Source: a virus. From it: a stretch of 42,770 nucleotides of DNA. Shown piece after piece: positions 38,923 to 42,770 of the stretch (its first letter is position 1; every line of letters begins with the position of its first letter). Both the position numbers and the translations under genes were made by a program. The notes beneath the pieces were generated by a model. It was not told the DNA's origin, did no database searches, and saw only the letters and a list, made by a program, of their open reading frames with translations. Location: the IMG/VR virus record IMGVR_UViG_3300017987_000156, positions 1 through 42,770 of that record. The stretch is one strand, 5' to 3'.

Positions 38923-39101
38923 GGGGTTACCTCCAAGGGCGTATTCGCCGCGCCCAGGGCGGGCTCACGTGGTCCCTCTTCAAGTTCCTCCTGCCCGCCA
39001 CACCTGACCAGTTGCGCCCGGAGAATGGCCTCGCCCTCGCACAGCAGGCAGTGTTGCACCATCGTTCCGCCGTTGATAACGTTGGCGATGTGCTGGTACA
39101 T
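38910..39101 (-). CDS. Small Cys-containing protein
   Basis: The ATG at 39101 (MYQHIANVINGGTMVQHCLL) forms a TGATG junction with the upstream stop. The 63-residue product has C-x2-C…C (HCLLCEGEAILRAQLVRCGG), possibly a zinc site. It overlaps the following tiny ORF by 13 bases. Function unknown. Confidence 0.5.
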   Translation of the reverse strand: MYQHIANVINGGTMVQHCLLCEGEAILRAQLVRCGGQEELEEGPREPALGAANTPLEVTPCDS

Positions 39102-39415
39102 CAGGAGGCCTCCTCTAAGGCCGCGTCGGATAACTTGGCCTCTACGGCCTCGCAGTATCCCGCCTGCCGGGTCCGCCCCGTCAACTCCACGACCCCCGCC
39201 TCCACCAGGGCCTCGGGAATGCCCTCGTTCTCTGACCAGCCCTTGAGCCAGACGCACCCTTCGTCGGCTGGAATCTCGAGATTGACCGTCGCCACGTACA
39301 GCCGTTCGCTTGTCGTGGGGTCGTCGCCGATGATCGCGGCCCCGCCGTCCTGATAGCAGGGAAAGCTCAGCGCAACCCGGCCCTTGGTGTACTTCGTAGT
39401 CACGTCGATCAGCAT
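39101..39415 (-). CDS. Small conserved-type phage protein
   Basis: This is a 104-residue protein (MLIDVTTKYTKGRVALSFPC) with the segment LYVATVNLEIPADEGCVWLK-GWSENEGI and VELTGRTRQAGYCEAVE. That pattern is common among small phage and mobile-element proteins of unknown function. The start overlaps the upstream stop by one base and its own stop is in a TGATG junction. Confidence 0.6.
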   Translation of the reverse strand: MLIDVTTKYTKGRVALSFPCYQDGGAAIIGDDPTTSERLYVATVNLEIPADEGCVWLKGWSENEGIPEALVEAGVVELTGRTRQAGYCEAVEAKLSDAALEEAS

Positions 39416-39822
39416 CAGCCCACCTTTCTCTGCTCTGTTACGTCGGGGAGTAGGCGGTCCACTGTGACGTCAAGGACGCAGTCCCTCGCTCCGTCGTCCT
39501 GCTGTGGCTCGACCGGGAAGGCGTCCAGGATCGCCCGGTACTTGCGCCGCCATCGTTCGCGGGCGACCTCGGGGTCTCGTTTCCGGTACGCCGCCTCGCC
39601 CATCATCGCGTCACGGACTATCATCGCCCGGACTTCATAACAGAGGTAGCAGAACTCCTGCTTGTTCGCAGGCACGAGACTCGGGTAGATCCTCTCCACA
39701 TGCTCGTCGATAGGGTCCCGGCGCGTGGCAATGCAGGATTTGTGAACTCTTTTTTGACAGAACTCGCAGGCCGCTGTCTCCTGGCCTTCAATAATGTCCT
39801 CGTTGCATGTTGGGCATGTCAT
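39415..39822 (-). CDS. Treble-clef/PHD-like zinc-finger protein
   Basis: This is a 135-residue protein beginning MTCPTCNEDIIEGQETAACE. The Cys/His order (CPTC … CEFCQKRVHKSC … CYLC) is like a RING/PHD or double zinc-ribbon domain, able to bind two zinc ions. A basic region (KRDPEVARERWRRKYR) follows. A GAGGTG ribosome site precedes the ATG at 39822. It is the first gene after the tRNA-Ser-like gene and hairpins, so it may head the early operon. Confidence 0.65.
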   Translation of the reverse strand: MTCPTCNEDIIEGQETAACEFCQKRVHKSCIATRRDPIDEHVERIYPSLVPANKQEFCYLCYEVRAMIVRDAMMGEAAYRKRDPEVARERWRRKYRAILDAFPVEPQQDDGARDCVLDVTVDRLLPDVTEQRKVG

Positions 39823-39841
39823 ATTTCACCTCGCTCAATCA

Positions 39842-39857
39842 GACCGGTCGCCCGGTC
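39842..39857. promoter_or_regulatory. Perfect 6-bp inverted repeat upstream of early operon
   Basis: GACCGG-TCGC-CCGGTC lies about 20-35 bases before the start of the first early gene, just outside its ribosome site. It could be an operator or an RNA hairpin controlling the operon. Confidence 0.5.
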
Positions 39858-39882
39858 GGTTACATCAGAGGGAACACGAGGT

Positions 39883-39926
39883 CGCTCAAATGGGGTGACT
39901 GGCGTACGACCAGCCACCCCTGAGCG
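39883..39926. repeat. Long imperfect hairpin between tRNA-Ser and early genes
   Basis: CGCTCA … TGAGCG encloses a longer stem (GGGGTGACTGG with CCAGCCACCCC, one mismatch) around a short loop. It gives a stable stem of about 17 bp with a small internal loop. There is no T-tract. It probably ends or processes the tRNA transcript, or shapes the early leader. Confidence 0.6.
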
Positions 39927-39972
39927 AAGGTGTAAAGGTGCGATTCGGATCTCCGTAGCACAGATACGCGGG

Positions 39973-40086
39973 GAGCCCCAACGGGATTTGAACCCGGCAA
40001 CGGATCTGGCCCACCAGACCAGGACGGTTGCCTACGTGACCTCCAGCTTTCCAGACTGGCGCTCTACCTTGCTGAGCTATGGGGCA
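39973..40086 (-). tRNA. tRNA-Ser(GGA)-like gene with enlarged variable region
   Basis: Read on the minus strand: acceptor GCCCCA pairs with TGGGGC (first pair T·T), D-arm TAGCTCAGCAAGGTAGAGC, anticodon stem CCAGT/GCTGG with loop CTGGAAA, giving anticodon GGA (Ser), and T-loop TTCAAAT with a CGGG/CCCG stem. The variable region is about 45 nt, far longer than usual, and itself contains two paired segments (GGCAAC/GTTGCC and TCTGG/CCAGA). CCA is not encoded. Likely a phage tRNA-Ser, though the insertion could impair function. Confidence 0.65.
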
Positions 40087-40142
40087 ATCCCTACAACCTT
40101 TCGGAGGCCGTGTTCGGTACACCGTAATCGCGGTTGGTGACA

Positions 40143-40399
40143 AAGGTCGGTTCCCATCCATGGAGGGAGATGTTCCCCGACCTTCGGAGGAGTTGATCAA
40201 GATAAAGGGGAGTCGGCTGTTAAAAAGGGCCTATCGACCGTAAACGTCCATTGGACGATTTACAGTGGTTGGTTTCCGAACTCCCCTGAACGACCAGGAA
40301 TAACCGTACAGGCGACTGCCTACCAACGGGATATCACCGCCTTCCGGCAGTCGCCTTGTACAGCCCCTCTCCGGCCCGACGTCTAGGCCTACGGAGAGG
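40143..40399. ncRNA. Series of strong hairpins, possible structured RNA or attachment region
   Basis: Between the integrase stop and the tRNA gene lie four consecutive inverted repeats. A, 40143-40150 with 40177-40184 (AAGGTCGG/CCGACCTT), contains an inner TCCC/GGGA. B, 40207-40216 with 40276-40286 (GGGGAGTCGG/CCGAACTCCCC), encloses GTAAACGTCC/GGACGATTTAC. C, 40306-40320 with 40346-40361, has about 15 bp with one bulge. D, 40366-40373 with 40392-40399 (CCTCTCCG/CGGAGAGG), contains an inner GGCC/GGCC. No convincing reading frame is present. This density is not explained by termination, since no T-tracts follow; it may be a non-coding RNA or the integrase's attachment site. Confidence 0.5.
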
Positions 40400-40410
40400 C
40401 AATCGCACAT

Positions 40411-41925
40411 TTAGAGTGTGCCGTTACGGGAATGACGTCGCCCCGCACATATCTCCAGAATGGCCGCCCGATCCTCGTCAGAGAGGTCCGGCCATGCTTC
40501 GATCAGGGAGCCCAGTTCGGGGTGATTTGCAGTGATTTGCAGCACCTTGCGTGCATCGACTGCGCCGCATTTTGCGCCGCCACCCTCAGCAATCAGCGTT
40601 TTGGATAGCGCCAGTGGGGGGTGTTCGTGAGCCTCCGCCTCCATTAGAGTATCCTGCAAATCGCTGCAATCCGCTGTATCTGGCTGCAAATCGCCCTTTT
40701 CGACCCCGCCAGACGATGTCACGTGCGCCACATTGCGCCGCTTTGCGTGACTTTGCTGCGCCGGATTCTGCGCCGCGTGCGTGACATGCGCCGCATTTTG
40801 CGCCGCCTGTTCCAGTCGGTGGTTGTCTCGAATAGCCTTCGCGAAGGCCTCGTCGGGGACCTGGAGATAATGGCGTTCTGCGATCCGCGCCGTGTTACCG
40901 ATCCAGGTGGTCGCGACATGTAATGGGTACTCCGCGGCCAGCTCGGTCTCCCGGCTGGCTCGGAGGTTTTGAAACAGCCGCGGCCAGGGCTGGAGGCCCG
41001 CCCTCTTGAGGATTCGCAGCAGCTGCGTCCTGAGGTTTGCGTTGGCGTCACGATACCGGGTAATCACATACGGTATCCCCGGCTCCGCCAGCTCAAACAC
41101 TTCTTCGAGATACGGCCGTACCTCTGGGAAGATCGGAATCACTCTCGATTCCCGCCCTTCGTGGTGCTCGGTCTTCGGGCTCCTGACCGTCATCCGGGCT
41201 GAGTCCCAGGCAATATCATCCCAGGTTAACTCCAGTGGCTCGCTGGGCGTCCTGAGCCCGCCGTAACGGGCCAGGGCGAACAGGAGCCGCCACTGGGCGT
41301 CCGGGCAGTGCTCCAGGACCTTCTCGGCCTCTTCGCGGGCGACGAAGTACTGGCGTGCCTTGTTGGCGACCGATTTGGAGTCCAGATCAGCAAAGGGGTT
41401 CTCCGGTATGAGCTTCCGCTTGACCGCGACATTAAAGAACGCCTTGGCGTTGGCCGTCCGCTTGCCGACCGTCGCAGGGCTGAGCTTGGATTCGACCAGA
41501 TAGGCCCGCCAGGCCTGGGCGTCTCGTTCGCTGATACTCCGTAAGGGCTTGTCGGCCCCGAAGAACTCTCGGAGCGTCCTGCGGGTGTGAGAATAGACGA
41601 GCTGGCTGTTCGGCTTCAGATCCGTGCGGCTCTTGAGGTACTCCTCAATGAAGGCGTCCAGTGTCGCATTGGTCCGTTTCTCCACCAGTCCCACGGCCGC
41701 CAACTTATCGTAGAGCCCACCGTCAAGACCTTTGAGCCATTGAAGCGTGTCCGCCTCAATCACGCCCATCGCGCCATTGGCCGCCAGGACAAGCTGCTCG
41801 ACCCTGAACTTGATCGATTCGGCCTGTCGTCGGCTGCACTTGCCCAGGCGGAGGGTCTTACGCTTACCCTCCGCTCGGAACTGAATCCTCTTCCTGCCGT
41901 TGGTGTCGTTCACGAGACTCGCCAT
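40411..41925 (-). CDS. int: Tyrosine-type site-specific integrase
   Basis: The start is taken at the ATG of 41925 (MASLVNDTNGRKRIQFRAEG) because it matches planctomycete integrases; a longer frame starts at 41949. The 504-residue protein has an N-terminal arm-type DNA-binding part (KRKTLRLGKCSRRQAE), a core-binding domain (TNATLDAFIEEYLKSRTDLK) and the catalytic domain. Catalytic residues: Arg225 (YGGLRTPSE), Lys251 (RSPKTEH), Arg322 (FQNLRASRETEL) and Tyr353 (AERHYLQV). The usual HxxR is NLR and the second His is Asn, as is common in that family. A Gln/Ala/His-rich and then acidic C-terminal extension of about 140 residues is present. It integrates and, with the excisionase, excises the phage. 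Confidence 0.9.
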   Translation of the reverse strand: MASLVNDTNGRKRIQFRAEGKRKTLRLGKCSRRQAESIKFRVEQLVLAANGAMGVIEADTLQWLKGLDGGLYDKLAAVGLVEKRTNATLDAFIEEYLKSRTDLKPNSQLVYSHTRRTLREFFGADKPLRSISERDAQAWRAYLVESKLSPATVGKRTANAKAFFNVAVKRKLIPENPFADLDSKSVANKARQYFVAREEAEKVLEHCPDAQWRLLFALARYGGLRTPSEPLELTWDDIAWDSARMTVRSPKTEHHEGRESRVIPIFPEVRPYLEEVFELAEPGIPYVITRYRDANANLRTQLLRILKRAGLQPWPRLFQNLRASRETELAAEYPLHVATTWIGNTARIAERHYLQVPDEAFAKAIRDNHRLEQAAQNAAHVTHAAQNPAQQSHAKRRNVAHVTSSGGVEKGDLQPDTADCSDLQDTLMEAEAHEHPPLALSKTLIAEGGGAKCGAVDARKVLQITANHPELGSLIEAWPDLSDEDRAAILEICAGRRHSRNGTL

Positions 41926-42145
41926 CCATCGCCCCTTTCCATGCTGCATCCATGAGCCACTTGCGCAAAGAGTCTACCGGATACATCAGGATACCGCCAA
42001 CCTTCAAATGTGGCACGATCCCCTGAGTGGTCCAATCAGACAGCTTGCGCTCGCTGATACTCAAGGCCTTCGCCGCTTCCGGGGCCCGCAATGACAAACA
42101 TGGCACAGAGGGCCCGGAAGGCTTCTTTGGCTCTATACCAATCAT
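41864..42145 (-). CDS. xis: MerR/excisionase-like HTH protein
   Basis: This is a 93-residue protein starting with a GGAGG site at the ATG of 42145. The core LSLRAPEAAKALSISERKLS, DWTTQGIVPHLKVGGILMYP, VDSLRKWLMDAA is the winged-HTH of excisionases/MerR-like DNA-binding proteins. The stop lies 62 bases inside the integrase gene, so the two are co-transcribed. It likely controls integration direction and may repress. Confidence 0.75.
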   Translation of the reverse strand: MIGIEPKKPSGPSVPCLSLRAPEAAKALSISERKLSDWTTQGIVPHLKVGGILMYPVDSLRKWLMDAAWKGAMDGESRERHQRQEEDSVPSGG

Positions 42146-42162
42146 AGATAACCTCCGTTCAA

Positions 42163-42185
42163 GCCCGGCGCGGTGTGCGCCGGGC
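42163..42185. terminator. Strong hairpin between tRNA-like sequence and excisionase
   Basis: GCCCGGCGC pairs perfectly with GCGCCGGGC around a 5-base loop. On the plus strand it is followed by AGTCTTTC and on the minus strand by TTGAAC, so it can terminate weakly in either direction; a role in ending the tRNA-like transcript fits best. Confidence 0.5.
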
Positions 42186-42242
42186 AGTCTTTCACCATTT
42201 CCTCGTGTTCACTCTGCAGTTGTCAAAGATCACTGTTTCAAA

Positions 42243-42388
42243 GGGGATGGTGGGATTTGCACCCACACGTGCCACACAGTCGCGGGAGATAATTCCCACG
42301 GCGCTCGTGCCTCAATTGCGTGCCCGCCACCCTGTGTGATGCACAGCCGAGCTTGACCGCGTCTAACTAGTATTTCCGCCACATCCCC
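42243..42388 (-). tRNA. tRNA-like sequence next to integrase, long insertion
   Basis: On the minus strand the ends form a perfect 7-bp acceptor (GGGGATG/CATCCCC) and a 5-bp T-stem (GTGGG/CCCAC) with loop TGCAAAT. T-loop position 55 is G instead of the usual T. A D-arm like those of Leu tRNAs follows the acceptor (TGGCGG…TTAGACGC). The span is 146 nt, about 60 more than a class II tRNA, and I cannot assign the anticodon; extra paired segments include CTGTG/CACAG and CGTGGGA/TCTCCCGCG. It may be a degenerate or intron-bearing tRNA, or an attachment-site remnant: its 3' end faces the excisionase and integrase. Confidence 0.5.
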
Positions 42389-42429
42389 ATGTTGTCTGGC
42401 CCGCTGGGGGCCTAAAGAGCTATACCCGC

Positions 42430-42770
42430 CTATGCGGGGTTTCCTACGTAGCACTGAACCTTCTTGCTGCTGCGGTCGATTAGGACAGCTCGCTTCGATT
42501 TGAGGATTGCATCCGACAGACTGTTGTATGTCGTCACGGTCCCGTTGCCCCAGACCTTGTTCACGGTCCCGTTGTCCCGGACCTCGTTCACGGTCCCGTT
42601 GCCCCAGACCTCGTTCACGGTCCCGTTGCCCCAGACCTCGTTCACGGTCCCGTTGTCCCGGACCCTGTTCACGGTCCCGTTGTCCCGGACCTCGTTCACG
42701 GTCCCGTTGTCCCGGACCTCGTTCACGGTCCCGTTGCCCCAGACCTCGTTCACGGTCCCGTTGCCCCAGA
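42430..42770 (-). CDS. Tandem-repeat protein, N-terminus beyond the window
   Basis: The frame is open from the right edge to the stop at 42430. It consists of 9-residue repeats in two versions (NGTVNEVWG and NGTVNEVRD). A 35-residue unique C-terminus follows, beginning TTYNSLSDAILKSKRAVLID. Such short Gly/Asn/Val repeats suggest a beta-solenoid or fibre. The gene may belong to the host side of the integration site or be a phage gene; the start lies outside the window. Confidence 0.65.
   Translation of the reverse strand, partial: WGNGTVNEVWGNGTVNEVRDNGTVNEVRDNGTVNRVRDNGTVNEVWGNGTVNEVWGNGTVNEVRDNGTVNKVWGNGTVTTYNSLSDAILKSKRAVLIDRSSKKVQCYVGNPA
42537..42770. repeat. 27-bp tandem repeats
   Basis: At least 8.5 copies of a 27-bp unit based on TTCACGGTCCCGTTG[T/C]CCC (plus strand) fill the end of the window. 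Copies differ mainly at the two positions that give TGGGGC or CGGGAC codons in the minus-strand gene. The array continues beyond the edge. Confidence 0.9.

Noticed and set aside
40143-40399. CRISPR array or CRISPR-like repeats in the hairpin region
   Set aside because: The inverted repeats differ from one another in sequence and spacing; no direct repeats of constant length with spacers.
42243-42388. tmRNA or selenocysteine tRNA
   Set aside because: Too short and lacking the tmRNA tag frame and conserved ends; acceptor and T-stem lengths (7 and 5 bp) do not match tRNA-Sec.
42537-42770. CRISPR array at the right edge
   Set aside because: The 27-bp units abut without spacers and keep a reading frame, so this is a coding tandem repeat.

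Overview
The window is the genome, or most of the genome, of a temperate short-tailed (podovirus-like) phage, with all genes on the minus strand. The likely host is a planctomycete or close relative. The evidence is the tyrosine integrase at the right end, which has the arrangement typical of planctomycete integrases: a start resembling MASLVND..KRKTLRLGK, an NLR motif where HxxR is usual, and GNTARIAERHYLQV around the tyrosine. Base composition is GC-rich (about 60%, estimated by eye). Shine-Dalgarno sites (GGAGG, AAGGAG) are common. Most neighbouring genes are joined by ATGA, TGATG or TAATG stop/start overlaps, so expression looks like long translationally coupled operons read right to left.

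Layout in the direction of transcription. (1) Right end, 42770-39970: a gene with tandem 27-bp repeats running off the edge, a tRNA-like sequence, an excisionase-like HTH gene and the integrase. Then come about 300 bp of non-coding DNA packed with strong hairpins, and a tRNA-Ser(GGA)-like gene. (2) Early/accessory region, 39822-24900: zinc-finger protein, RecB/Cas4-like nuclease, a coiled-coil protein and a probable recombination-associated protein, D12-class adenine methyltransferase, an Rrf2-type regulator fused to an acyl carrier protein, an ASCH-like protein, a Gp37/Gp68 (DUF5131) protein, cytosine-C5 methyltransferase, a Tad2-like (DUF2829) anti-defence protein, a secreted protein, a small CsrA-like protein, many tiny zinc-ribbon proteins, an HNH-like protein and RusA. 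(3) Replication, 24739-21764: a helicase-loader-like protein, DnaB helicase and a phage Dam methylase. (4) 21764-18870: a run of very small, often cysteine-rich genes, two of which have an in-frame TGA followed by open coding-like sequence. (5) Virion module, 18653-1: terminase small and large subunits, portal, small accessory genes, a terminator, scaffold, major capsid protein, decoration-like proteins, a methyltransferase and glycosyltransferase pair, head-tail adaptor, fibre-like protein, a large tail/stabilisation protein and two more virion proteins, the last cut by the left edge.

The genes combine into a conventional temperate podovirus plan with an unusual regulatory and anti-host cargo: three DNA methyltransferases, a probable signal-sponge (Tad2), a CsrA mimic, and the Rrf2-ACP fusion. 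The ACP half of that fusion also has its own strong ribosome binding site, predicting a free ACP from the same gene. No endolysin, holin, spanin or classical CI/Cro repressor is recognisable; they may lie left of the window or be among the unknown genes.
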